Shown here: one piece after another, positions 38,139 through 48,167 of the stretch
How the letters are laid out: every line of letters begins with the position of its first letter
How positions within the stretch are numbered: position 1 is the first letter of the stretch
Source of the DNA: Photorhabdus khanii NC19
GTDB taxonomy: Bacteria > Pseudomonadota > Gammaproteobacteria > Enterobacterales > Enterobacteriaceae
Assembly (NCBI RefSeq): GCF_000517265.1
Contig: NZ_AYSJ01000002.1
Location: forward strand, 244,778 to 308,777
Direction: 5' to 3'
DNA length: 64,000 bases
Notes under the pieces: model-generated
What the model was told of the DNA's origin: nothing
Seen by the model: only the letters and a program-made list of their open reading frames with translations
Databases searched by the model: none
Position numbers and translations under genes: made by a program

Positions 38139-39422
38139 ATGAAAAGACAATTCTCTGTGGCTACCGGTGTTGTGGCCAGTTTTTTACCATCATTATCTCA
38201 GGCAGCGGAAGGTGTTGCTGATAAAGCCGATAATGCTTTTATGATGGTTTGTACAGTACTTGTTCTGTTTATGACAATTCCGGGAATTGCTCTATTTTAT
38301 GGTGGATTGTTACGGAGTAAAAACGTTTTATCACTGATGGTTCAGGTTATGGTGAGCTTTGCTCTGGTATGTGTATTGTGGGTGATTTACGGTTATAGTC
38401 TGGCTTTTGAGCCAGGGAATGGTTTTTTTGGTAGTTTTAGTCAAATGATGCTAAAGAATTTGGCACTCACCAACTTAAGTGGCAATTTTTATCAGTTAAT
38501 TCATGTGGCATTTCAGGGCTCTTTCGCTTGTATCACAGTTGCTTTGATTATTGGTGCGCTAGGGGAGCGTATTTATTTTCCGGCTTTGTTAATTTTCAGT
38601 GTGCTGTGGTTGACGTTTTCTTACTTGCCTATGGCACATATGGTTTGGGGTGGTGGTATTCTTTCACAGGATGGTGCGCTGGATTTTGCTGGTGGTACAG
38701 TTGTACATATTAATGCTGCTGTAGCTGGATTGGTTGGTGCTTACTTATTGGGAAAACGTACTGGTTTTGGGAAAGAAGCATTTAAACCGCATAACTTGCC
38801 GATGGTCTTCATCGGTACTGCTGTGCTCTATATCGGTTGGTTTGGTTTTAATGCGGGTTCTGCTGGGGCTGCTAATGAAATCGCTGCTCTGGCATTTTTG
38901 AATACAATTGTGGCGACTGCCGCCGCTATTCTGTCATGGGTTTTTGCAGAATGGCTTTTCCGTAATAAACCTTCTCTTTTAGGGGCATGCTCAGGCTGTA
39001 TAGCCGGATTGGTTGGTATTACACCTGCTGCGGGAATGGTTGGTGTTGGTGGTGCACTAATTATTGGCTTAATCGCGGGTTTTGCCGGGCTTTGGGGAGT
39101 GGTGGCCTTAAAACGGTGGTTACGCGTTGATGATGTGTGTGATGTATTTGGTATACATGGCGTATGTGGGATCGTGGGTTGCCTCCTGACTGGAGTTTTT
39201 TCGGCGAAATTATTGGGCGGAACCGGTTATGCAGAGGGTATAACTATGTTGGAACAAGTGAGTATTCAGGCTTTTAGTATATTGATTTGTGTGGTTTGGT
39301 CAGTAATTGTTTCTTTTATTGCTTTTAAAATAGCAGATCTGCTGGTAGGGCTGCGGGTTTCTGTTGAAATTGAAAGAGAAGGTCTGGATATTAATTCCCA
39401 TGGAGAGAGCGCTTATAATTAA
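38139..39422 (+). CDS. amtB: Ammonium transporter AmtB
   Basis: AmtB is the trimeric inner-membrane ammonium channel, gated by GlnK. The 427 residues from the ATG at 38139 (MKRQFSVATGVVASFLPSLSQA) begin with a cleavable signal peptide and contain 11 hydrophobic segments. The twin pore histidines lie in 'TVVHINAAVAGLVGAYL' and 'FGIHGVCGIVGCLLTGVFS'. The long upstream frame to 38001 overlaps glnK and is not used; AGAGA precedes the chosen start. Co-transcribed with glnK from the sigma-54 promoter. Confidence 0.96.
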   Translation: MKRQFSVATGVVASFLPSLSQAAEGVADKADNAFMMVCTVLVLFMTIPGIALFYGGLLRSKNVLSLMVQVMVSFALVCVLWVIYGYSLAFEPGNGFFGSFSQMMLKNLALTNLSGNFYQLIHVAFQGSFACITVALIIGALGERIYFPALLIFSVLWLTFSYLPMAHMVWGGGILSQDGALDFAGGTVVHINAAVAGLVGAYLLGKRTGFGKEAFKPHNLPMVFIGTAVLYIGWFGFNAGSAGAANEIAALAFLNTIVATAAAILSWVFAEWLFRNKPSLLGACSGCIAGLVGITPAAGMVGVGGALIIGLIAGFAGLWGVVALKRWLRVDDVCDVFGIHGVCGIVGCLLTGVFSAKLLGGTGYAEGITMLEQVSIQAFSILICVVWSVIVSFIAFKIADLLVGLRVSVEIEREGLDINSHGESAYN

Positions 39423-39494
39423 TCTGTGATATAAACAGGCAGCAATAAGATCGTAAGTGTGATGCTAATTTCTTATTTGCTGCCCTTATTATTT

Positions 39495-40358
39495 TTATCT
39501 GTGCCGTTTCCTGATTAGCCCTTCTTGCACAGTGGAAGCAACAAGTACACCTTCATGATTATAAATTTGTCCACGAACAAAACCACGGGCCCCAGAAGCT
39601 GATGGACTATCTATAGCATAGAGTAACCAGTCGTCTAGTTTAAACGGACGATGGAACCACATAGAGTGGTCAATAGTTGCTATCTTAATATCTTTCTCAA
39701 GGAATCCAACACCGTGTGGCTGTAATGCTGTTGGTAGGAAATTAAAATCAGAGGCATATCCGAGCAGATATTGATGCATAAAAGGATCAGCTGGCATATC
39801 GCCATTACTACGGAACCAAACATAGCGTACAGGTTCTTCTGGTAGGTAATTGAATGGGCTGTAATATTTTACTGGTCTCATTTCTAACGGGCAGGGGCGG
39901 AGAAAAATATTCTGCATCTTCTGTGGCAGTAGATGCGACATTTTTTTTGCAATTTCGTCCTGAGGGATAAGTTCTTCTGGATAGGGGACATCTGGCATCA
40001 TATTTTGGTGTTCAAAACTTTCTTCATGACTTTGGAATGAGGCGGTCATATAAAAGATAGGCTTACCATTTTGAATCGCACTGACTCGCCGGGCACTGAA
40101 ACTTCCTCCGTCGCGCAGGATCTCGACATCATAGACGATGGGTTTGCTACTGTCACCGGGGCGTAAGAAATAGCTATGGAAAGAGTTGCTCATCCGGTCA
40201 TCAACAACGGTTTGTTTGGCAGCATAAAGTGCCTGACCAATCACTTGTCCCCCGAAAACCTGAGGAAAGCCCAAATCTTTACTTTGCCCCCGGTAAATGC
40301 CTTCCTCAATTTTTTCTAAGTTCATCAAATTTATCAGATTCTTTAATGACTTGCTCAT
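39495..40358 (-). CDS. tesB: Acyl-CoA thioesterase II
   Basis: TesB hydrolyses medium- and long-chain acyl-CoAs; it has a double hotdog fold. The 287 residues ([20 protein letters not shown]) include '[19 protein letters not shown]', '[13 protein letters not shown]', '[20 protein letters not shown]' (with the catalytic Asp of the Asp-Gln-Thr network) and the end '[13 protein letters not shown]'. AAAGG precedes the ATG. Convergent with amtB and divergent from ybaY, as in E. coli. Confidence 0.95.
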   Translation of the reverse strand: MSKSLKNLINLMNLEKIEEGIYRGQSKDLGFPQVFGGQVIGQALYAAKQTVVDDRMSNSFHSYFLRPGDSSKPIVYDVEILRDGGSFSARRVSAIQNGKPIFYMTASFQSHEESFEHQNMMPDVPYPEELIPQDEIAKKMSHLLPQKMQNIFLRPCPLEMRPVKYYSPFNYLPEEPVRYVWFRSNGDMPADPFMHQYLLGYASDFNFLPTALQPHGVGFLEKDIKIATIDHSMWFHRPFKLDDWLLYAIDSPSASGARGFVRGQIYNHEGVLVASTVQEGLIRKRHR

Positions 40359-40609
40359 AATATACCTTTGTTTTCTATTTGGTTATCAGAGAGTACAAGA
40401 GATGATTATTGTCCCATTAATAGATGATAAATAAATAACTAAATTGTAAATGTTTTAAGTCCTGATAGTAGTGCAATAAAGAATATGAGATTAATTGGAG
40501 TTTTATATTCAAGTTTTTAATCTATAATCCAGGCGGTTTAGATTTAACGGCTTGATATTTCAATTTATTTTATTATTTACATAGATTAGTTAATAGTGGA
40601 GGAATGTGT

Positions 40610-41056
40610 ATGAAATTATGGCAGCTCCCTGCGAGCGTATTACTGGCGGTTGCTTTGGTTGGATGTAATGGTAAAGGTCCTGAGATAGTAGATACTCAGG
40701 TGGAAGAGATTGAAAATCCAGTAAAACTCTCTTTTGTTGAAGGCAATATTAATATATTGCAGCGTATAGCGTTGCCAGCGGATGCGGTTCTGACAGTGAC
40801 TTTATCTGATATATCTTTGGCTGATGCACCTTCAGTTACTCTGTCTAAAAAGATAGAACGTTTAGGTAGGAAACAATCACCTTTCCATTTTGTTCTGCCT
40901 TACCGGCCAAGCGAAATTAAGCCACATGCACGTATTGTTGTCAGCGCTTCTGTTTCGCTGCATAATCGTTTGATGTTTGTTACAGATACTGCATATGAAG
41001 TGATTAATAACGGACAGACTAAAGATATCGAAATTACGTTGAAAGCTGTCAGATAA
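40610..41056 (+). CDS. ybaY: YbaY family lipoprotein (YscW-type domain)
   Basis: An outer-membrane or periplasmic lipoprotein of unknown function, with the domain also found in the type III secretion pilotin YscW. The 148 residues begin MKLWQLPASVLLAVALVGC, lipid-modified Cys at 19. The single domain shows 'INILQRIALPADAVLTVTLS' and 'FHFVLPYRPSEIKPHARIVV', typical of the family. E. coli YbaY is longer, about 190 residues; here only one domain unit remains. GGAGG is 1 base from an ATG at 40604 and 7 from that at 40610, favouring the second. Confidence 0.85.
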   Translation: MKLWQLPASVLLAVALVGCNGKGPEIVDTQVEEIENPVKLSFVEGNINILQRIALPADAVLTVTLSDISLADAPSVTLSKKIERLGRKQSPFHFVLPYRPSEIKPHARIVVSASVSLHNRLMFVTDTAYEVINNGQTKDIEITLKAVR

Positions 41057-41179
41057 TACATTTTCTTATGTATTTACCTCACAATGTGCAATAAAGCATC
41101 ATTCGGGTCTGCTTATCTTGCTATTTAGATAGGTATGAATGATAATGGCACCGCTTTGAAGTTAAAGCAACACGTCAAT

Positions 41180-41292
41180 GGGGGCTCTGTTGGTTCTCCC
41201 GCAACGCTAACTTGTTAACTTGGTCAGGTCCGGAAGGAAGCAGCCATAGCAGGGGATGTGTGTGCCGGGATGTCGCTGGCAGAGCCCTCACC
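41180..41292 (+). ncRNA. ffs: 4.5S RNA (signal recognition particle RNA)
   Basis: This is the SRP RNA that binds Ffh for co-translational membrane targeting. The ends GGGGGCTCTG and CAGAGCCCT pair to close the rod. The universally conserved Ffh-binding core is seen in 'GTCAGGTCCGGAAGGAAGCA' (about 41223-41242), with GGAA tetraloop, symmetric and asymmetric internal loops, and the returning strand 'TGTGTGCCGGGATGTCGCTG'. It lies next to ybaY, as in E. coli. Exact ends are set by analogy to the 114-nt E. coli RNA. Confidence 0.95.
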
Positions 41293-41366
41293 AATTTTAT
41301 TGGTAATCCAATTAAGCCGATAGAACTTTACCGGCCCGGATCACTTTCTACCTGATGAAAACTATT

Positions 41367-41570
41367 TTAGCGAACGTATTTCCACACTGAAGGTGGAATT
41401 CTATCGTATAGTTTATTCATGGTCAGCTCAGCTAGTCGGTGATCCGCAGCAGAGTAGAATAGTTCAAGTTCATCTCCTGAAAGTTCATATTTATTCTTTT
41501 CAATCACACGTTCCAGTGTATCAATCGTGGTGCATTTTCTTAAACGCATCAGATAATCAGTTTTAGTCAT
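41367..41570 (-). CDS. hha: Hha/YmoA-family expression modulator
   Basis: A small nucleoid-associated protein that binds H-NS and strengthens silencing of horizontally acquired and virulence genes. The 67 residues ([20 protein letters not shown]) include '[20 protein letters not shown]' and '[20 protein letters not shown]', nearly invariant in Hha/YmoA; the Asp of 'ADHRLAEL' is the H-NS-contacting residue. In E. coli hha follows tomB in one operon; upstream here I see only AT-rich non-coding DNA and no tomB. Confidence 0.95.
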   Translation of the reverse strand: MTKTDYLMRLRKCTTIDTLERVIEKNKYELSGDELELFYSAADHRLAELTMNKLYDRIPPSVWKYVR

Positions 41571-42576
41571 AGTCGCCTTTCTTATTTAATATATATAAAA
41601 AATTATTTAGTGAAATATTCAATCAAATTTTGCTCAGGGAGCAATTTAAATCGTGTAACAGGATACTGGTTAAATATTCATTAGTTTTTACCATTCCGTA
41701 AGTTCAGAAAAGCTAATCTTAATTCGCTTCCAAACAAAGTATAAGTATATGTATTATCAAAAAATTTATCAATTCAAGTGAGAAGGCTGAAATCATCAGA
41801 ATATTTTATTTTAAAGTGCCAAACTAAAATTGATATGTACTCAATCAATTCATTTAGCTTTAAATTATTCTGAGACGTAAGAACTATTTACACAACCAGT
41901 CTCAATGTACTCTGTCACTAGAGGTGCCTCTTGCCTTAGATTCTCACATCAGTATTTTAATTCAGCAATGTCACGTTATCCTAGTGAATATTCATCCATG
42001 CTATGTATCTCCCCGTATATGTATGGCATTACTTAATTTGAGTCAAACACTAAACATATGCACGTATTATAGAAAATTTCTTTCGAGAGATTATTATTAT
42101 GTGTCTATAATCGTTCTTTGGGATTATTTATCTTTTTTACAGGCAACTCCAATTTGCTTTTAGTAAATCAGAATCTCCTCTTAAACAAAAACTCATGCCT
42201 TAACGTAATAAACTATAAATATCGGCTAGTATATGAGAGTTAATATGTCGGCTTATATAAAACAGTATTATCCTCAGATACCCGTAACAGCAGATTATAG
42301 CCTGATGGCTACAATAATCAATGAATATAACATCATTATTACATAAGTCACTATGCGCTGGTATTGTTTTTTGTCATTTAGTGTAAAAAAAGATAAAGCA
42401 AATTTTGTCCAACAATTTTATCGTTAATTTTATTAAAGTTAGTAATGCTTGGATTTTTAAAGGTATTTTCTACTCATAAGTGGTAATTTTAATTAAATTT
42501 TAACGAATTTATGCGCGAGTTAAGCGAGCAGATTAGTGTTCAGAATCCTGCCTGATGCGGGCAACTATTATATTTA
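41571..42576. other. AT-rich gap between hha and acrB without a convincing gene
   Basis: About 1 kb, visibly richer in A and T than the flanks. It must hold the hha promoter at its left end. Two short frames occur on the + strand: 41924-42163 (79 codons, odd composition) and 42233-42346 (37 codons: MRVNMSAYIKQYYPQIPVTA...). Neither has a good ribosome-binding site or a recognised family. I found no tomB homologue on the minus strand. Likely a decayed or regulatory region, rich in curved DNA of the kind H-NS/Hha binds. Confidence 0.5.
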
Positions 42577-42600
42577 AGAAGGCCGTTTTAACGGCCTTCT
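42577..42600 (-). terminator. Terminator-like hairpin after acrB
   Basis: AGAAGGCCGTT (42577-42587) and AACGGCCTTCT (42590-42600) form a perfect 11-bp inverted repeat 18 bp past the acrB stop. No strong T-run follows on the minus strand. Confidence 0.65.
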
Positions 42601-42618
42601 GATTATTGTTTAGTTGCA

Positions 42619-45600
42619 TTAGTGAGATTCTGACGCGGGTTCAATCTCCTCCGCTTTCTTACTAAAACGTCGTTTGATAACTACAAAGAACACCGGTACG
42701 AAAAAGATAGCTAGCGAGGTTGCAGCAATCATTCCGCCCAATACTCCGGTACCCACTGCGTTTTGAGAGCCGGAGCCTGCACCATTACTCAGTACTAGAG
42801 GGATAACACCCAGCATAAATGCCAGTGATGTCATTAGGATTGGACGAAGACGCATTCTTACGGCATCTAGTGTAGCTTCTATCAACCCTTTTCCTTCTTT
42901 TTCCATCAGGTCCTTAGCGAACTCAACGATTAGGATTGCGTTCTTTGCCGATAAGCCGATGGTAGTCAACAAGCCGACTTTAAAGTAAACATCGTTATCC
43001 AAGCCTCGGAATGTTGTTGCTAACAAGGCTCCAACGATACCCAGTGGTACTACCAGCATAACTGAGAATGGAATTGACCAGCTTTCATACAGTGCAGCCA
43101 GACAGAGGAATACCACTATCAATGACAGTGCATAAAGTGCAGGTGCCTGATTACCTGACAGGCGTTCCTGATAAGACATGCCTGTCCAGTCGAAACCGAT
43201 TCCATTTGGTAACTGGGATGCTAATTTTTCCATCAGAGCCATTGCATCACCGGTACTTTTACCTGGAGCTGCTTCACCCAGAATTTCCATTGATGGCAAA
43301 CCATTATAACGTTCCAAACGTGGCGAGCCATAGGTCCATGGTTCTTTAGACATATCTGCAAAAGCAGATAATGGAACCATTTCACCCTGTTTGTTACGGA
43401 CATACAGTTTGTAGATATCACCTGGCAGCATACGATAAGGTGCTTCTGATTGAACATAAACTTTTTTGACACGACTACGGTCGATAAAGTCGTTCACATA
43501 GTTGCCACCAAACATCGTGCTTAGTGTCGAGTTGATATCAGAGATGGAAACACCTAAAGCTTCTGCCTTTTCCTGATCAATTCTAACCCGATACTGAGGG
43601 GTATCTTCCTGACCATTAGGGCGAACACCCACTAACATATCTGGATGTTGTTGTATCATGCCAAGCAATTGGTTACGTGCTTCGGTCAGTTTATTATGTC
43701 CAAGGTTTGCTTTGTCAATTAATTCGAAATCAAAGCCGGTTGCTGAACCTAACTCTACAATTGCCGGGATGTTAAACGCAAAAACCATACCTTCTTTGAT
43801 TTTCTGGAAGTGAGCACTTGCCCTGGCAACAATAGCAGGTACTTTTCTTTCAGCATCAGAACGCTCACTCCAGTCTTTCAGGCTTATAAATGCTAGACCA
43901 GTGTTTTGCCCCTGACCACTGAAACCAAAGCCACTTACTGTAAATACAGAAACCACAAGATCTTTTTCTTCTGTATTGAAGTAGTCACTTATTTTATCCA
44001 GAACTTTCTGTGTCTGTTCCTGTGTTGCACCTGAAGGTAATTGAACCATTGTCAGCAATACCCCTTGATCTTCTTCAGGAAGGAAGGAGGATGGCAGACG
44101 AGTGAACATGACAGCCATACCAGCAACCAGCAATACATAAATCACCAGATAGCGGCCTGTATTGCGCAGAATACGGCCGATACTGTCAGTATAGTGGTGG
44201 GTACTTTTATCAAATATACGGTTGAACCAGCCAAAGATCCCAGTCTGTTTACCGTGGCTGCCTTTAGCAATGGGTTTCAACATGGTGGCGCACAGAGCAG
44301 GTGTTAGGATTAATGCTACCAGTACAGACAGTACCATTGCAGATACAATAGTGATCGAGAATTGACGATAAATCGCACCGGTTGAACCGCCGAAGAAGGC
44401 CATTGGGACAAATACAGCAGACAGCACCATGGCAATACCAACCAAGGCGCTTTGGATTTGCCCCATTGATTTCCTGGTTGCTTCTTTCGGCGACAGGCCC
44501 TCTTCCTGCATAACACGTTCAACGTTTTCCACCACAACAATGGCATCATCTACCAGTAAGCCAATCGCGAGAACCATGGCAAACATAGTTAATGTATTTA
44601 TTGAATAACCAAATGTGGCGAGTATTGCAAATGTTCCGAGTAGTACGACTGGAACCGCAATGGTTGGAATAAGTGTTGCTCGGAAGTTTTGTAGGAATAG
44701 GTACATAACCACGAACACTAGCATAATTGCTTCAACCAGTGTTTTCACTACTTCGTTAATAGAGATTTTAACGAATGGAGTGGTGTCATATGGATAGACG
44801 ATTTTCAGCCCATGAGGGAAGAAAGGCTCCATATTTTTTAGCGCTTCTTTTACCGCTTTTGACGTATCCAGAGCGTTAGCACCTGTTGCTAGTTTGATAC
44901 CGACGCCAGCAGCCGGTTTACCGTTAAAACGGGCAATGATATTGTAACTTTCTGCCCCTAACTCCACTTTTGCCACATCTTTCAGACGGATCTGAGAACC
45001 ATCAGTATTAACGCGCAGAAGAATATTGCTGAACTCTTCCGGTGAGGTCAGACGTGTTTGGGCAATAATCGAAGCATTCAGCCGTTGACCTGGAACTGGA
45101 GGGGTTCCCCCTAACTGACCGGCGGCTATTTGGTTATTTTGTGCTTTGATTGCATTGATTACATCCAGAGTCGTCATTTTGTAGTCAACGAGCTTGTCAG
45201 GATTCAACCAAATGCGCATTGCATATTGGTTACCAAACAGCATTGTATCACCCACACCAGTTACACGGCTCAACGGATCTTTGACATTTGCACCAACATA
45301 GTCAGCGATATCCTCCTGTGACATGGATCCATCTTCAGAGATGAACCCTGCAACCATCAGGAACGAATTGGTGGACTTATCCACATGAATCCCTTGCTGC
45401 TGTACTTCTTGTGGTAACAGAGGCATAGCTAGTTGCAGCTTGTTCTGTACCTGTACCTGTGCGATGTCAGGATTAGTACCCGCTTCAAAGGTGAGCGTGA
45501 TATTCATGTTGCCAGCAGAGTCACTGTTAGAAGACATATAAACCAGATTATCGATACCATTCATATTCTGTTCGATAACCTGAGTAACTGTGTTTTGCAC

Positions 45601-45768
45601 AGTAGTGGCATCTGCGCCGGGATAAGTTGCGGAGATAGAAATCGCCGGTGGTGCAATAGTTGGGTACTGCGCCACGGGTAATTTCATAATTGCCAGCAGC
45701 CCAGCCAGCATGGTAATAATTGCGATTACCCATGCAAAGATTGGCCGATCTATAAAAAACTTAGGCAT
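42619..45768 (-). CDS. acrB: Multidrug efflux RND transporter permease AcrB
   Basis: AcrB is the inner-membrane proton-driven drug pump of the AcrAB-TolC system. The 1049 residues match the E. coli length. The start '[20 protein letters not shown]' is the RND signature, the proton-relay Asp pair is in '[18 protein letters not shown]' (about 407-408), and there are 12 membrane segments with two large periplasmic loops ('[20 protein letters not shown]', '[18 protein letters not shown]'). It follows acrA by 18 bp and ends at a hairpin. Confidence 0.97.
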   Translation of the reverse strand: MPKFFIDRPIFAWVIAIITMLAGLLAIMKLPVAQYPTIAPPAISISATYPGADATTVQNTVTQVIEQNMNGIDNLVYMSSNSDSAGNMNITLTFEAGTNPDIAQVQVQNKLQLAMPLLPQEVQQQGIHVDKSTNSFLMVAGFISEDGSMSQEDIADYVGANVKDPLSRVTGVGDTMLFGNQYAMRIWLNPDKLVDYKMTTLDVINAIKAQNNQIAAGQLGGTPPVPGQRLNASIIAQTRLTSPEEFSNILLRVNTDGSQIRLKDVAKVELGAESYNIIARFNGKPAAGVGIKLATGANALDTSKAVKEALKNMEPFFPHGLKIVYPYDTTPFVKISINEVVKTLVEAIMLVFVVMYLFLQNFRATLIPTIAVPVVLLGTFAILATFGYSINTLTMFAMVLAIGLLVDDAIVVVENVERVMQEEGLSPKEATRKSMGQIQSALVGIAMVLSAVFVPMAFFGGSTGAIYRQFSITIVSAMVLSVLVALILTPALCATMLKPIAKGSHGKQTGIFGWFNRIFDKSTHHYTDSIGRILRNTGRYLVIYVLLVAGMAVMFTRLPSSFLPEEDQGVLLTMVQLPSGATQEQTQKVLDKISDYFNTEEKDLVVSVFTVSGFGFSGQGQNTGLAFISLKDWSERSDAERKVPAIVARASAHFQKIKEGMVFAFNIPAIVELGSATGFDFELIDKANLGHNKLTEARNQLLGMIQQHPDMLVGVRPNGQEDTPQYRVRIDQEKAEALGVSISDINSTLSTMFGGNYVNDFIDRSRVKKVYVQSEAPYRMLPGDIYKLYVRNKQGEMVPLSAFADMSKEPWTYGSPRLERYNGLPSMEILGEAAPGKSTGDAMALMEKLASQLPNGIGFDWTGMSYQERLSGNQAPALYALSLIVVFLCLAALYESWSIPFSVMLVVPLGIVGALLATTFRGLDNDVYFKVGLLTTIGLSAKNAILIVEFAKDLMEKEGKGLIEATLDAVRMRLRPILMTSLAFMLGVIPLVLSNGAGSGSQNAVGTGVLGGMIAATSLAIFFVPVFFVVIKRRFSKKAEEIEPASESH

Positions 45769-45786
45769 GAATCACCGACTCCTTAA

Positions 45787-46980
45787 TTAAGACTTTTTTG
45801 CAGGTTCAGCTTGGTTCGTAGCAGGTTTTGCATTTAAATCCACTTCTTCTGCTTTAACTGGTATGCCAGGTTGAATTTTTTGCAAACCAGTAACGATAAC
45901 CCGATCACCTGTTTTCAGACCGGAAGTTACCAGCCATTTGTCACCAATAGCCTGGCTTGCCGTGATAACGCGTGGTTCGACTTTTTCGTCTTTACCGACC
46001 ACCATGACAGTAGCTTCGCCACGAGGTGTGCGGGTAATTCCTTGCTGGGGAACCAGTATTGAATCCCGACGAATACCTTCTTCCAGTTTTGCGCGAACAA
46101 ACATACCTGGCAGCAATTTTTCATTTGGGTTAGGGAATATCGCACGGATAGTGATAGAACCCGTTGTTTCATTTACAGTGATATCGGAGAATTCCAGATA
46201 GCCTGTTTCACTGTAATTTTTACCATCTTCCATAACCAGGTGAACTTTAGCTTTACTCCCCTCTTTCTGCACAATACCTTTGGTGATTTCATTTTTAAGG
46301 CGCAGATAATCATCACTTGACTGGGTGACATCCACATAAATTGGATCCAACTGTTGAACGGTTGTCAGTGCTGTTGGTTGACCAACAGAAACCAGAGCAC
46401 CTTCAGTTATAGTCGATTTGCCGGAACGACCGCTAATCGGTGCTGTAACTTTGGTGTATGCCAAATTAATACGGGCAGTCTCTACAGCCGCTTTTGCTGC
46501 TTGTACCGTAGCATTCGCTTGTGCGGAGTCAGCGCTGGCCTTATCAAACTCCTGCTGACTAACATAGTTTGTACCTAACAGTGGCTTATAGCGGTTCACT
46601 GTCAGGCGTGCTATCTCTGCATTGGCCTGAGCTTTAGCTAAATCAGCTTTAGCACTGTCATAGGCAGCCTGGTAAGTTGCTGGATCTATCTGGTATAAAG
46701 AAGTCCCCTCTTTTACATCACTTCCTTCTTTATAGTTTCGTTTCAGAATTATGCCACTTACTTGTGGACGAACTTCCGCAATACGGAAGGCTGATGTTCG
46801 GCCTGGCAGTTCAGTTGTGACCATCAGAGGTTCAGTTTTCAGCGTCACGATACCGACTTCAGGGGCCTGTTGATTTTCAGCAACTTGCTGAGAGTCTTTG
46901 TCGTTACATCCTGAAAGAGCTAAGCTGCCTGAGAGTACCAGTACTGTAGCCAGAGGCAAAACTCCCCTGTTTATTCGCAT
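45787..46980 (-). CDS. acrA: Multidrug efflux periplasmic adaptor AcrA
   Basis: AcrA is the membrane-fusion protein joining AcrB to TolC. The 397 residues start with a lipoprotein signal ending 'SGSLALSGC' (Cys about 25), then a biotinyl-lipoyl-like domain, a helical hairpin (about 100-170, 'LAKAQANAEIARLTVNRYKP') and beta-barrel domains ('ILVPQQGITRTPRGEATVMV'). It begins the acrAB operon; the promoter overlaps the AcrR operator at 47054-47083. Confidence 0.96.
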   Translation of the reverse strand: MRINRGVLPLATVLVLSGSLALSGCNDKDSQQVAENQQAPEVGIVTLKTEPLMVTTELPGRTSAFRIAEVRPQVSGIILKRNYKEGSDVKEGTSLYQIDPATYQAAYDSAKADLAKAQANAEIARLTVNRYKPLLGTNYVSQQEFDKASADSAQANATVQAAKAAVETARINLAYTKVTAPISGRSGKSTITEGALVSVGQPTALTTVQQLDPIYVDVTQSSDDYLRLKNEITKGIVQKEGSKAKVHLVMEDGKNYSETGYLEFSDITVNETTGSITIRAIFPNPNEKLLPGMFVRAKLEEGIRRDSILVPQQGITRTPRGEATVMVVGKDEKVEPRVITASQAIGDKWLVTSGLKTGDRVIVTGLQKIQPGIPVKAEEVDLNAKPATNQAEPAKKS

Positions 46981-47053
46981 AAGTAAACCTCAATATTTTT
47001 AGATGTTGACCTTTCAATACGTAAAACCACTACTCCATTAATAGCAGCATGCT

Positions 47054-47083
47054 ATAATACAAACATACATGAATGTATGTAAA
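47054..47083 (-). promoter_or_regulatory. acrAB promoter with embedded AcrR operator
   Basis: On the minus strand TTTACA (47083-47078) and TATTAT (47059-47054) are separated by 18 bp. Nearly filling that spacer is the palindrome ACATACAT-GA-ATGTATGT (47063-47080), whose half-sites equal those of the known E. coli AcrR site. Binding would directly occlude RNA polymerase. The divergent acrR start is only about 30 bp away, so AcrR probably also represses itself. Confidence 0.75.
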
Positions 47084-47109
47084 TCAGCTTCAGGTTAAAA
47101 ACAGAGTAT

Positions 47110-47751
47110 ATGGCACGAAAAACTAAACAACAGGCTGAGGAGACCCGGCAACAGATTATAGACGCAGCTATAAAAGAGTTTTCTGAGCGCGGTGTCTCTG
47201 CTACTTCACTGACAGATATTGCCACAACGGCTGGAGTAACCCGAGGTGCAATCTACTGGCACTTTAAAAATAAAGTAGACCTGTTTTCCGAAGCTTGTAG
47301 AATAACAGATTCTAAGATTGACGAATTAGAAAAAGAGTATCAAGGAAAATATCCTAATAATCCACTCCTGATTTTAAGAACTTTAATAATTCATATCCTG
47401 ATGTCGGTCGTTGACGATCCGAAAAACCGGCTATTGATGGAGATTTTTTTCCACAAATGTGAGTTTGTTGGTGAAATGTCTGCTTTGGTGGCAGTTCGTC
47501 AGGAACTGTGTGTTGCAGACTATGTTCGTATTGAAGAGTCGCTTTCCGACTGTATTGCACCAGGTCAGCTTCCTTATAATCTTAATCTGCGGCGAGCCGC
47601 TATCATGCTGAGAGGGTTGATAACGGGTTTGCTGGAGAATTGGTTATTTGCACCAGACAGTTTTGATATTCAGAAAGAAGCTGAACCGTTAGTGGATAGT
47701 TTTATCGATATGCTTAAATATAGTGAGCATATGAAAGTCACAGAAAAATGA
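47110..47751 (+). CDS. acrR: TetR-family repressor AcrR
   Basis: AcrR is the local ligand-responsive repressor of acrAB. The 213 residues begin MARKTKQQAEETRQQIIDAA, with the TetR helix-turn-helix 'SLTDIATTAGVTRGAIYWHF' at about 35-55 and a divergent ligand-binding domain. It is transcribed away from acrA, sharing the operator region. The order acrB-acrA/acrR matches E. coli, but the next gene there (mscK) is replaced here by a biotin-transport block. Confidence 0.95.
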   Translation: MARKTKQQAEETRQQIIDAAIKEFSERGVSATSLTDIATTAGVTRGAIYWHFKNKVDLFSEACRITDSKIDELEKEYQGKYPNNPLLILRTLIIHILMSVVDDPKNRLLMEIFFHKCEFVGEMSALVAVRQELCVADYVRIEESLSDCIAPGQLPYNLNLRRAAIMLRGLITGLLENWLFAPDSFDIQKEAEPLVDSFIDMLKYSEHMKVTEK

Positions 47752-48167
47752 AAAACCAGAATAATAGAGGTAAATTCTATTTTGGTAATTGCTAACAATG
47801 CGGCTAATGGTCAAAAGTCATTATCTTATGCTCTTTGTTTATCTACTGCTATATACAAGGAATAAAACTTAGGAACTGAGCCGAAATTATTTCTAATATC
47901 GGATATTGCTGCTGCTGGCCTTGTAGGATAGTGACCAAAGAAAAACTATAACTTAAAACAAATGCCGAAGATTCTGTCTGAGAAAAATGTATTATTTAAA
48001 TTCAGTGAAAATTGATTAAATTATTTTATATCAATAAGTTATATTTATTTTGTGGTGTTGGGGTCATTACGTTGGTTGAATTTTCCCTATGGATTTTGCA
48101 GTCAGATAGAGTGCTAAGTTGGTGCCGTGTTATGTAGCTAGTCACAATTGTTGAGGGATAACCATCT
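47752..48167. other. Non-coding gap between acrR and bioM
   Basis: A 416-bp AT-rich stretch. Near 47755-47786 an imperfect inverted repeat (ACCAGAATA...TTTTGGT with ATAGA/TCTAT inside) may end acrR transcription. The rest holds no convincing frame, no BirA-type dyad (TTGTAAAC...GTTTACAA) and no recognisable mscK remnant. The promoter of the bio genes should lie near its right end; GAGGGAT about 11 bases before the bioM ATG is the ribosome-binding site. Confidence 0.45.

Noticed and set aside
41924..42163. A 79-codon + strand frame in the hha-acrB gap
   Set aside because: Composition (many Cys, Ile, Tyr, His), lack of a ribosome-binding site and no recognisable motif make it look like chance in AT-rich DNA.
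47752..48167. BirA-type biotin operator upstream of bioM
   Set aside because: I looked for the TTGTAAAC/GTTTACAA dyad and did not find it; regulation of the bio genes remains unknown.
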